From: CAYRIF01 sp964424205
Lineage (GTDB): Bacteria > Bacteroidota > Bacteroidia > Cytophagales > Cyclobacteriaceae
Direction: 5' to 3'
Length of the DNA: 7,964 bases
NCBI GenBank assembly: GCA_964424205.1
Contig: CAYRIF010000179.1
Span: 1-7,964, forward strand
In this document: piece after piece, positions 1 through 6,230 of the stretch
Layout of the letters: the number at the start of each line of letters is the position of its first letter
Numbering within the stretch: the first letter of the stretch is position 1
Position numbers and translations under genes: made by a program
Notes under the pieces: generated by a model
Told to the model about the DNA's origin: nothing
Database searches by the model: none
Seen by the model: the letters and a program-made list of their open reading frames with translations, nothing else

Positions 1-695
1 TACTTACAAAAAGATATGTGCCTATTCTTAAGGACATCGGTATTTCATCAATAAATTTAAGTCTGGATACACTAGACAAAGAGAAATTCAAGGAACTCAC
101 AAGAAGAGATGAGTTTGATAAAGTTTGGGATACATTTAATAGTATCCTCGAACATGATATTCCCCTAAAATTGAATGCCGTAGTCATAGATGGGAAGAAT
201 ACAGATGATATAATACCGATGGTTGAACTTGCAGAAAAATATCCTGTGGGTATTAGGTTTATTGAAGAAATGCCTTTCAATGGTGGTGATGCCCATTTTC
301 AAAAGATAAAATGGAATCACCATAAAATATTAGAAACTATACGGTCTAAATATCCAAATATATCCACTGTGAAGAGTGCACCTAACTCAACCTCGTCTAA
401 TTATCAAATAGAAGGACATAAAGGAACATTTGGAATTATCGCCGCGTATAGCAGAACATTTTGCGGCTCTTGTAATAGAATCAGAATCACTTCTCAAGGC
501 AACTTACAAACCTGCCTATACGGAAACAGTGTACTTAGTGTTAGAGATTTGTTGAGAAACAATAAAGATGATGCTGTCATCAAACAATCGCTGCTAAAGA
601 GTTTTAGCAACAGGGCCAAAGATGGTTTTGAAGCTGAGAAAAATAGAAAAACAGACAATACTAAAACTGAATCAATGTCGGTGATAGGCGGCTAA
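1..695 (+). CDS. moaA: GTP 3',8-cyclase MoaA, 5'-truncated by window edge
   Basis: Radical-SAM enzyme of the first step of molybdenum-cofactor synthesis; with MoaC it turns GTP into cyclic pyranopterin monophosphate in the cytoplasm. Only the last 230 residues are present. The reading frame is open from base 3 and continues upstream (LTKRYVPILKDIGISSINLS), so the GTG at 18 is not a start, and the N-terminal CxxxCxxC cluster motif lies outside the window. Visible family marks are the SLDTLD strand of the radical-SAM barrel, the C-terminal [4Fe-4S] ligands as C-x2-C-x13-C (FCGSC at about 459-473, third Cys in LQTCLYG), the arginines after it (NRIRI) that contact GTP in known MoaA structures, and the C-terminal Gly-Gly tail (SMSVIGG) required for activity in the family. 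moaC and moeA lie 3.7-5 kb downstream, separated by a signalling block. No terminator is evident between this gene and the kinase that follows 152 nt later. Confidence 0.96.
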   Translation, partial: LTKRYVPILKDIGISSINLSLDTLDKEKFKELTRRDEFDKVWDTFNSILEHDIPLKLNAVVIDGKNTDDIIPMVELAEKYPVGIRFIEEMPFNGGDAHFQKIKWNHHKILETIRSKYPNISTVKSAPNSTSSNYQIEGHKGTFGIIAAYSRTFCGSCNRIRITSQGNLQTCLYGNSVLSVRDLLRNNKDDAVIKQSLLKSFSNRAKDGFEAEKNRKTDNTKTESMSVIGG

Positions 696-708
696 TATAC
701 TATTCCAT
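692..708 (+). repeat. 17-nt direct repeat, left copy (at moaA stop)
   Basis: CTAATATACTATTCCAT overlaps the moaA stop codon and matches 3818-3834 at 16 of 17 bases. See the right copy. The two flank the kinase and peptide genes exactly. Confidence 0.35.
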
Positions 709-847
709 GTAAGTATCACGTAATGTTTACGAGCATTTTCAGTATTAAAATTATATAATTATTCTGATATTGAGGAGACTTTAAACAGTGCCATGTAACA
801 AATTCATTTTGTGATACCGCACAACCTTTTACACTACTGCAAAACTA

Positions 848-3112
848 ATGAAAAGAAAACCTATTCTAATTGGCCTACTACTCTTATTACTAGTTGCTAG
901 TATTGCTTCACCTGCACAAGTACCTAAAATTGATAGTCTAACTGCACTTTTAGATGACACGAAACAAAACAAAAGTCAAGCTAATATTTTAGTAGAATTA
1001 ACATTGGTTTACTATAAACTAAAAAATGATTCCGCACTATATTATGCCAAGCAATCTCTAAACTACTCGCAGGGGATTGGTTATACCAAAGGCATTGGCG
1101 AAAGCTATCTCCTGATGGGTAGAATAAACAGGCGAAAGCATAAAATGAAGGAAGCCATTACTTTTTATGAGCAAGCAGAAAAGAATTTTATTAAAATAGA
1201 TGCGAAAGATCGCTTGGCAAGTGTCTATAATAATTTAGGATTGGCTAAAAAGAATCAAGGAAACTTTAAACGGGCAAGTCATTATTATAATTTATCAGTA
1301 GAAAATTATAAGAAAGTTGGCAATCAATTTGGTGAAGCTGCTGCATTTAGTAATTTAGGAGTCATCTATTTTAGAACAGGTAATTATGAAAAAGCGACCA
1401 AGTATTATATAGATGCATTGAAATTAAGGGAACAAATTAAGGATAATGCTGGTATTGCAACTACTTTAGCCAATTTAGGAAACCTATCATTAGAGCAAAA
1501 AGATTACAATAAGGCTTTGGAATATTTTGATAGTGCAAAATCAAAATTCCTTGAACTTAACAATCAACTAAAAGTTGCCATGACCTTGTTTGGTATTGGA
1601 GAAATATATGTGCAAAAAAATGATAATAGTAAAGCATTAATAAGCTATCAAGAAGCACTTAACTATTTCAAACAATCAGATAATAAAAATATGATAGCTG
1701 CAATTTATGGGACTATCGGAGAATTATATTACGAGACAAAAAATTATAGAAGAGCACTAGAAAATCAGTTGCTTTCATTACAATATTGTTTAGAACTGGA
1801 TGACAAACTTGGTGCTGCACTTGCCTATAATGATATTGGATTACTTCAAATAAAATTAGGCGACTATCAAAAATCCTATACTAATTTTACCAAGGCATTA
1901 AATTTGGCCAAAGAAATTGGATCAAAACAAGCCCTTTTAGATAGTTATCAAGGGTTTTCTCTTTATTTTAAGAGCCAGAAGGAATTCGAAACTTCATTAG
2001 AATATCTAGAAAAGCATGCCGCACTTAAGGATAGCTTATTTTCCATAGAAACCAGTAAAGAGATTTCTAGAATACAAACACAATATGAAACAGAAAAAAA
2101 GGACCAAGAAAATGAAATACTAAGGCAAGAGCAAAAGGCAAATACCGCCATTATCAACCAGCAAAATTTACAAAACAAGGTACAGTTTGGTGCGCTTATT
2201 TTGTTCTTTGCCCTAGCCGCGTATTTCTTTAATGTTTATAGGGAAAAACAAAAGAGTAATGAACAAATTGCTCAGCAAAATAAAGAAATTACGGAAAGTA
2301 AAGCTGAATTACAAAATGCGCATGATCGCTTAAAAAACTCTCAATTAAAGCTTAGAACAGTCAATGATAAATTACAAGTATTGAATGCCAGCCTATCCTC
2401 TACGGTTAAGGAAAGAACGAAAGAATTAGAAGCCATAAATTATGAACTGGATACTTTTCTATACCAATCCTCTCATGCGCTCAGAAGACCAATGGTCAGT
2501 GCAATGGGACTCACAAGGCTTGCTAAGATGAAAGAAGTAAGCGAAGAAGTAAATAATATTTATGAGAGAATGGAGGAAACATTAGTGAAAATGGATTTTA
2601 TGCTAAAGAAATTAGTAACGGCTAGTGAGATAAGCTTTCTAGATATTGTCTATTCCGAAATAGCATTTTCCAAGGTCAAAAAAGCAATTAATATTTCGCT
2701 TAAAGAGGTAATTAAAAATAGTACTGCAAAAGTTAAGTATAAAATCAGTAAAGATGTGAAACTGCATACGGATCAAAGACTATTAACAATTATACTTGAA
2801 AACCTCATCGAGAATTCCATCGCCTTTCAAAAAGTAGATGCTACAAAACCAATCATACTAACCACCATAGAAAATAAAGGAGATATGATTAAAATTACGG
2901 TGCATGACAATGGCATTGGAATTCCCCCAATGGTTATGGATACGGTGTTTGACATGTTTATTGTAGGAACTGGGCAGAGTCAAGGTTATGGGCTAGGTTT
3001 ATACCTCGTAAAAAAGGCCACAAAAAAAATAAGAGGGACTATAAGTGTAAGGAGTGAACTGGATAAATATACTACTTTTGATATTTTACTGCCAAAAAAA
3101 TTGCTGCCATAG
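848..3112 (+). CDS. Orphan sensor histidine kinase with periplasmic TPR array
   Basis: Membrane sensor kinase of 754 aa. Order of parts: Sec signal peptide (about 1-23, ending SPAQ); TPR-like array about 48-398; one membrane helix about 447-463; coiled coil about 465-530; DHp domain with H543 in SSHALRRP; ATPase domain with N box ENLIENS (651-657), G1 HDNGIGIPP (686-694), an F-box-like VFDMF (700-704) and G2 GYGLGL (713-718). All residues needed for autophosphorylation seem to be present. The array is very regular: G91, G131, G171, G211, G251, G291 and G331 recur every 40 residues, longer than the canonical 34 of TPRs. Topology puts the array in the periplasm and the catalytic part in the cytoplasm. 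No receiver or DNA-binding domain is fused, and no response regulator is in the window, so its partner is unknown. ATG 848 follows an A-rich leader and gives a proper signal peptide. I found no TAnnTTTG element in the 152 nt upstream; read-through from moaA is possible. The ligand is unknown; the peptide genes downstream are candidates by inference only. Confidence 0.93.
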   Translation: MKRKPILIGLLLLLLVASIASPAQVPKIDSLTALLDDTKQNKSQANILVELTLVYYKLKNDSALYYAKQSLNYSQGIGYTKGIGESYLLMGRINRRKHKMKEAITFYEQAEKNFIKIDAKDRLASVYNNLGLAKKNQGNFKRASHYYNLSVENYKKVGNQFGEAAAFSNLGVIYFRTGNYEKATKYYIDALKLREQIKDNAGIATTLANLGNLSLEQKDYNKALEYFDSAKSKFLELNNQLKVAMTLFGIGEIYVQKNDNSKALISYQEALNYFKQSDNKNMIAAIYGTIGELYYETKNYRRALENQLLSLQYCLELDDKLGAALAYNDIGLLQIKLGDYQKSYTNFTKALNLAKEIGSKQALLDSYQGFSLYFKSQKEFETSLEYLEKHAALKDSLFSIETSKEISRIQTQYETEKKDQENEILRQEQKANTAIINQQNLQNKVQFGALILFFALAAYFFNVYREKQKSNEQIAQQNKEITESKAELQNAHDRLKNSQLKLRTVNDKLQVLNASLSSTVKERTKELEAINYELDTFLYQSSHALRRPMVSAMGLTRLAKMKEVSEEVNNIYERMEETLVKMDFMLKKLVTASEISFLDIVYSEIAFSKVKKAINISLKEVIKNSTAKVKYKISKDVKLHTDQRLLTIILENLIENSIAFQKVDATKPIILTTIENKGDMIKITVHDNGIGIPPMVMDTVFDMFIVGTGQSQGYGLGLYLVKKATKKIRGTISVRSELDKYTTFDILLPKKLLP

Positions 3113-3434
3113 CATTTCATTTTTCTTCCCAATTATTCTATCATATTATTCTAAGGTAAAAAACGCACCTTGCAATACTCTTTGTATTATTATATTTTAA
3201 TGAAAAATTTTCAGCGTCATCAAAATATAAAAATATAATTTTTAAATAACTGATAATCAAATAGTTATACAATATTTATAAATATATTTCTTATGACAGT
3301 CAGTATAATAAAACCGTATATAACACAACTTTAGCATCTTGTAAAAAAGACTTAAATTAGCAATATGCCGAACGATAAATCAGCCGTATGTTTGCATTAG
3401 AAATTATTTAAAACATACATATAAAAATTATACC
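3113..3434. other. AT-rich 322-nt gap between kinase and peptide genes
   Basis: No credible gene. It holds a 6-bp inverted repeat, ATAACT (3246-3251) and AGTTAT (3263-3268) with an 11-nt spacer, which could be an operator but is weak. A 5-bp pair AAGGT/ACCTT near 3153-3171 is too poor to be called a terminator of the kinase gene. The right end holds the probable promoter of the peptide pair. Confidence 0.6.
3387..3394 (+). promoter_or_regulatory. Probable -7 promoter element of the peptide operon
   Basis: TATGTTTG matches the Bacteroidota -7 consensus TAnnTTTG exactly. It would start transcription near 3400 and give a leader of about 35 nt before the ATG at 3435. I see no convincing -33 TTG at the usual 17-23 nt spacing, so the promoter may be weak or need an activator. 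It implies that the peptides can be expressed apart from the kinase. Confidence 0.45.
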
Positions 3435-3590
3435 ATGAAAAAATTATTTATAATACTATTCAGCGTTGCTATATTATCATTAGGTGCTTGCCAAGATCCA
3501 AATGAAGAAATTTTCAACAATCAAGATGAAATGACTGTTGATAACAATCAATCAGTACGATATGTAGATTTCGATTCAGAAACTGATTAA
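3435..3590 (+). CDS. Small exported lipoprotein, 51 aa, C-terminus DFDSETD
   Basis: I do not recognise a family. The protein opens with MKKLF and a hydrophobic stretch to residue 18, followed by a lipobox LGAC with the lipid-anchor Cys at 19. The next residues, QDPNEE, are acidic, as in the lipoprotein export signals of Bacteroidota that send lipoproteins to the cell surface. The mature part is only 33 residues and very acidic (ten Asp/Glu, one Arg). It ends DFDSETD, the same seven residues that end the next gene. ATG 3435 is the only start that gives a signal peptide; an A-rich leader precedes it and there is no clear Shine-Dalgarno site. The gene is 45 nt upstream of its sister and probably in one transcript with it. 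Export as a lipoprotein is well supported; a role as a signal precursor is inference. The chance that such a short ORF is accidental is low given the lipobox and the shared tail. Confidence 0.78.
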   Translation: MKKLFIILFSVAILSLGACQDPNEEIFNNQDEMTVDNNQSVRYVDFDSETD

Positions 3591-3635
3591 TTATCAATAC
3601 ACGCATAATCTAATATAAATTAAAACATTATCACT

Positions 3636-3821
3636 ATGAAAAAGACGATATACATCATTGCGCTTATTGCATGTGTTTCTTTGATATCCTTCCAAAGTTT
3701 CAGTAAAAAAACGACAAAAAAAGTGCCAAATACACTAGAAGTTGTGGATAAAACTGATGCTGAGGCGCAGTATTACTCAGAAAGTGAGCTCATGAGAGAC
3801 TTTGACTCCGAAACTGACTAA
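3636..3821 (+). CDS. Small exported peptide, 61 aa, C-terminus DFDSETD
   Basis: No family recognised. Residues 1-3 are MKK, followed by a hydrophobic core to about 22 and a likely signal-peptidase I site near SFS-KK (after about 23). LIAC at 10-13 looks like a lipobox, but hydrophobic sequence continues beyond it, so Sec cleavage later is more likely. The mature peptide would be about 38 residues: a basic start (KKTTKK), then an acidic half (from about 35) ending DFDSETD (55-61). This tail is identical to that of the preceding gene; outside it and the signal region the two differ strongly. In the seven shared codons five differ, all silently (D, F, D, S and final D), which argues for selection on the residues rather than a recent copy. 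The gene is second in a probable two-gene operon and is followed 34 nt later by a strong terminator. Possible roles are secreted signal, protease substrate or surface-bound factor; the sequence does not decide. Confidence 0.82.
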   Translation: MKKTIYIIALIACVSLISFQSFSKKTTKKVPNTLEVVDKTDAEAQYYSESELMRDFDSETD

Positions 3822-3834
3822 TATACTTTTCCAT
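3818..3834 (+). repeat. 17-nt direct repeat, right copy (at peptide 2 stop)
   Basis: CTAATATACTTTTCCAT overlaps the stop codon of the second peptide gene, the same position relative to a stop as the left copy. Similarity ends sharply on both sides. With this base composition about 0.3 such pairs would be expected by chance in a window of this size (my rough estimate), so the significance rests on the placement. Confidence 0.35.
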
Positions 3835-3855
3835 ACTGTGGCTACTAACCTATTC

Positions 3856-3900
3856 ATGCCATTCTGTTACTTCTCGGTAACAGAATGGCATTCTTTTGTC
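3856..3900 (+). terminator. Intrinsic terminator of the peptide operon
   Basis: Perfect 15-bp stem (3856-3870 with 3877-3891) around a 6-nt loop TTCTCG, followed by the T-rich run TCTTTTGTC. It begins 34 nt after the second peptide stop and closes the rightward transcript. Confidence 0.85.
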
Positions 3901-3914
3901 TCATCATTTTTCTC

Positions 3915-3948
3915 AAAAAAAAAGTAGCTAATCGAAGCGTTAGCTACT
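3915..3948 (-). terminator. Leftward intrinsic terminator
   Basis: On the minus strand a perfect 9-bp stem, AGTAGCTAA (3948-3940) and TTAGCTACT (3931-3923), encloses an 8-nt loop and runs into nine consecutive Ts (3923-3915; the first belongs to the stem). This is a textbook rho-independent terminator for leftward transcription. The nearest leftward gene, moeA, ends 470 nt away, so it more probably belongs to the small RNA proposed at 3915-4017. Confidence 0.8.
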
Positions 3949-4017
3949 ATAGAAAATATTATTTTGCAGGACATTAATACGCACAGGTCAAGGGAATATA
4001 AAATGATTCATTCTAGT
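3915..4017 (-). ncRNA. Candidate small RNA of about 100 nt
   Basis: A leftward consensus promoter lies at 4023-4051 and an intrinsic terminator at 3915-3948; between them is no ORF of note. The predicted transcript starts near 4015-4018. By eye its 5' part can pair with the segment before the terminator: ACT with AGT, AGAA with TTCT, AAT with ATT and ATTTT with AAAAT, which would give an interrupted rod with a CG-richer centre (GACCTGTGCG). A rod of this size with a terminator recalls 6S-like RNAs described in flavobacteria, but I cannot confirm the family from memory. The alternative is that the terminator only ends a long moeA 3' UTR. The boundaries are estimated. Confidence 0.45.
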
Positions 4018-4022
4018 TTCTT

Positions 4023-4051
4023 CAAACTTATGAAGAAGTCATACACAACAA
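4023..4051 (-). promoter_or_regulatory. Consensus flavobacterial promoter, leftward
   Basis: On the minus strand TTG (4051-4049) is followed after 18 nt by TAAGTTTG (4030-4023), an exact match to the Bacteroidota TTG-N(17-23)-TAnnTTTG pattern. It is the only place I found in the intergenic DNA of the window with both elements correct. It points into the candidate small RNA, not into any protein gene. Confidence 0.6.
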
Positions 4052-4418
4052 TTCGCATTGGCTACTTATGGTATTAATATCTTTTAGGTTATTCAAACCA
4101 GTAATAGGAAATATGATAAATAAATCACCACATTTTTAAATTAACGCACAAAAAAAGGGATGTAAGTTTTTACCAATATTTTAACTTTTTATTTCTAATT
4201 CAAACAAATTAACACCCTAAAGCATTGACTTATTGCACTTATCAATAAAGTGCTATTTGTATTTTTTAAATTATACTTTTCTATTATGCTACTGTCTTAA
4301 TTTTATATTTAGACCTATTCCTTTATACTTATAGTATTCGCTAGGTTTTCCAATCAATTGAAACTTATTTGTGTATATCGTATTAATTCTGATACGTAAC
4401 ATGCGTAAGGTATACCTG
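4052..4418. other. AT-rich gap downstream of moeA
   Basis: Mostly featureless. A minus-strand ORF of 37 codons (4402-4289) starts 17 nt after the moeA stop, but lacks a good ribosome site and a recognisable family, so it is not called as a gene. A 6-bp hairpin GCACTT/AAGTGC near 4235-4253 has a T-rich run only on its plus-strand side, where nothing is known to be transcribed. Confidence 0.5.
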
Positions 4419-5642
4419 CTATAAATATCTATATAAAGTCAATGGATAGGCTTCCCCTTTTTCAAATACTAACTTATCATAAGGAAGTTCCAAGAAACCG
4501 TCTGCCTCCAATAAATTAGCAAAATCTCCGGAGCCCTTTCCAACAATTGGCAATGCGAGTAGTTCTCCAGAGTAATCCGTGGAAACTTTAACTTGCAAAA
4601 AATAAGAAAGGTTAGGTTTAAAATTAAATGCATCTGTCAGTCGGGCTTTTAGCACTTCACCTGTTATGACCATACCTAAACTTTGCATCAACCAGGGTTT
4701 AATATAATGATAAAATCCAGAGAATGTAGAAACAGGATTTCCTGGCAAAGCAAAAATAGTTTTGTTGCCTGCTGCCACTCCAAAGAAAAATGGTTTTCCA
4801 GGACGTTGCTTTACTTTGTGAAACAGTTTATTAACGTTCAGTTCTGTGAGTACCGCTGGTATAAAATCAAACTTTCCTTTAGAAACACCGCCGCTTAATA
4901 TTAGCACATCAAATTCAGATAGAATTAATTTAAGTTCATTATATATCTCTTGCTTGTTATCTTTTAAATGAAACATTTCTGCTGCCACTTTTAGCGCCGT
5001 AACAGCAGTGTACAGCGCATAGGAATTAGACTTTCTTATTTGATGTGCCGCTGGTGTTTCATTCACATCAACCAATTCATCGCCACTTGATATAATTGCT
5101 ACCCTAGGCTTCTTTGCCACCTTAATGGTTGACCGTCCTACAGTTGCCATCACCGCCACTTCAGCTGGTGATATCAGCACCCCTTTTCTAATTAAAACCG
5201 AAGAGGCCTTTCTATCTGTTCCCTTTTTGTGGACATTCTGACCTTTAGATTTAACGACATCATCACCAATCAATGTCGCAATTCTGATACCATTGACTTC
5301 CGTAAATTCAATATCCTCGTACCTAATCACAGTATCCGAATTTTCCGGTCGCACAGCACCTGTCATTATTTCAATACAGCCACTTATATCCTTGAGCGTA
5401 TTTTGAGGCATTCCTGCTGCTTGAACACTTTCAATTGCGAAAGAACGATTGCCTTTCTCAAAAGCCTCATAGTTGATGACAATCCCATCCATAGTAACCC
5501 TATCGAATGGCGGAAAATCTCTATCTGCCAATACCTCTTCCATCAACACCTCTCCTACCGCTTCCTTTATATCCACCTCAATGATACTTGATTTGTATAA
5601 ATTTGAAAAAACTATTTGCTTGGCCTCTGAAACTGAAATCAT
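4419..5642 (-). CDS. moeA: Molybdopterin molybdenumtransferase MoeA
   Basis: Cytoplasmic enzyme that inserts molybdate into adenylylated molybdopterin in the last step of molybdenum-cofactor synthesis. At 407 aa it has the usual length. Motifs in order: PPFDRVTMDG (44-53, the family's FDNSAMDG region with the catalytic-site Asp), MTGA (93-96), GQNVHKKGTD (134-143), ISSGDEL (184-190), LSGGVSKGKFDF (249-260, the MPT-binding region), RPGKPFFFG (280-288), LPGNPVSTF (299-307) and the C-terminal domain signature SGDFANLLEADGFLELP (371-387). MDG is followed by IVI rather than the common YA(x), a mild variant. It starts at ATG 5642 and is divergent from moaC with 108 nt between the two starts, so the two pathway genes probably share a control region. 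The partner MogA/MoaB-type adenylyltransferase is not in the window. Confidence 0.96.
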   Translation of the reverse strand: MISVSEAKQIVFSNLYKSSIIEVDIKEAVGEVLMEEVLADRDFPPFDRVTMDGIVINYEAFEKGNRSFAIESVQAAGMPQNTLKDISGCIEIMTGAVRPENSDTVIRYEDIEFTEVNGIRIATLIGDDVVKSKGQNVHKKGTDRKASSVLIRKGVLISPAEVAVMATVGRSTIKVAKKPRVAIISSGDELVDVNETPAAHQIRKSNSYALYTAVTALKVAAEMFHLKDNKQEIYNELKLILSEFDVLILSGGVSKGKFDFIPAVLTELNVNKLFHKVKQRPGKPFFFGVAAGNKTIFALPGNPVSTFSGFYHYIKPWLMQSLGMVITGEVLKARLTDAFNFKPNLSYFLQVKVSTDYSGELLALPIVGKGSGDFANLLEADGFLELPYDKLVFEKGEAYPLTLYRYL

Positions 5643-5750
5643 AATTCTATATATTAAAATTCTACTGCGAAACTAGAGAATATTATCATTGATTTATAAT
5701 GATTTACCGTGCGAATAATAAATTCTACCAATTTTCAATTAATTTTAGGC
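5643..5750. promoter_or_regulatory. Divergent control region between moeA and moaC
   Basis: Both starts face outward, so promoters for both genes should lie here. I see no perfect TAnnTTTG; on the moeA side TAGTTTCG has one mismatch and no partner TTG. An inverted repeat ATCATT (5685-5690) and AATGAT (5698-5703) with a 7-nt spacer is near the middle and could bind a regulator of both genes, but such short AT-rich repeats arise by chance. Confidence 0.4.
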
Positions 5751-6230
5751 ATGGATCATAAATTCACACACCTAGATGCTACTGGTAACCCAACAATGGT
5801 TGATGTAGGAAAAAAAACAGCAACTAAAAGAGTTGCAAAAGCGCGGGCAATCGTCAGACTAAATGATGAAATTTTGTCGCACCTGAAAAACGATGATATA
5901 CATACCAAAAAAGGACCTGTATTTCAAATAGCCATTACCGCTGGCATCATGGCTGCAAAACAAACTGGCCATCTCATTCCGCTTTGCCATCCGCTAGGGC
6001 TAGAAAATTGCAATGTAGCGATTAAAATAAATTCAAAAAATGATGTTGAAATCACTTCGATTGCAAGCCTAACAGGAAAAACTGGCGTTGAAATGGAAGC
6101 ACTCATGGCAGTTAATATTGCGGCACTAACTGTGTATGATATGTGTAAGGCATTTTCGCACGACATCGTTATCAAAGAAGTGAGGCTTATAGAAAAAACT
6201 GGCGGAAAAAGTGATTTTAGATTAGATTAA
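5751..6230 (+). CDS. moaC: Cyclic pyranopterin monophosphate synthase MoaC
   Basis: Works after MoaA: rearranges 3',8-cyclo-7,8-dihydro-GTP to cyclic pyranopterin monophosphate; a small cytoplasmic protein that forms hexamers in known members. I choose ATG 5751 because MDHKFTHLDATGNPTMVDVG matches the family's normal N-terminus, giving 159 aa, the usual size; a GTG at 5709 would add 14 unneeded residues. Conserved parts are K54 in KKGPVF, HLIPLCHP (74-81), KTGVEMEAL (110-118) and YDMCKA (129-134), which hold the active-site Lys, His, Glu and Asp residues of the family, and the C-terminal KTGGKSDFRL. Its TAA overlaps the stop of the epimerase on the other strand. It stands apart from moaA by 5 kb, unlike the common moaAC arrangement. 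Confidence 0.97.
   Translation: MDHKFTHLDATGNPTMVDVGKKTATKRVAKARAIVRLNDEILSHLKNDDIHTKKGPVFQIAITAGIMAAKQTGHLIPLCHPLGLENCNVAIKINSKNDVEITSIASLTGKTGVEMEALMAVNIAALTVYDMCKAFSHDIVIKEVRLIEKTGGKSDFRLD

Noticed and set aside
18..20. GTG as start of moaA
   Set aside because: The frame is open to the window edge and the residues before it (LTKRY) fit MoaA, so the gene begins outside the window.
1963..2178. 71-aa minus-strand ORF inside the kinase gene
   Set aside because: Antisense shadow of the coiled-coil and TPR coding region; Cys/Phe/Ser-rich translation, no leader or motif.
3153..3171. AAGGT/ACCTT pair as kinase terminator
   Set aside because: Only 5 bp with a 9-nt loop and no clean T tract after it.
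3663..3674. LIAC in the second peptide as a lipobox
   Set aside because: The Cys is at residue 13 with hydrophobic sequence continuing for about nine more residues, so it lies within the signal core rather than at its end.
4003..4077. 24-aa plus-strand ORF with an AAGGGA site before ATG 4003
   Set aside because: Too short, no signal peptide or DFDSETD tail, and it overlaps the leftward promoter; the purine run is probably chance.
4235..4253. Hairpin GCACTT/AAGTGC as terminator of moeA
   Set aside because: Only 6 bp, and the T-rich run is on the plus-strand side, the wrong direction for moeA.
5229..5591. 120-aa plus-strand ORF inside moeA
   Set aside because: Antisense shadow of a clear moeA; no family resemblance and no ribosome site.
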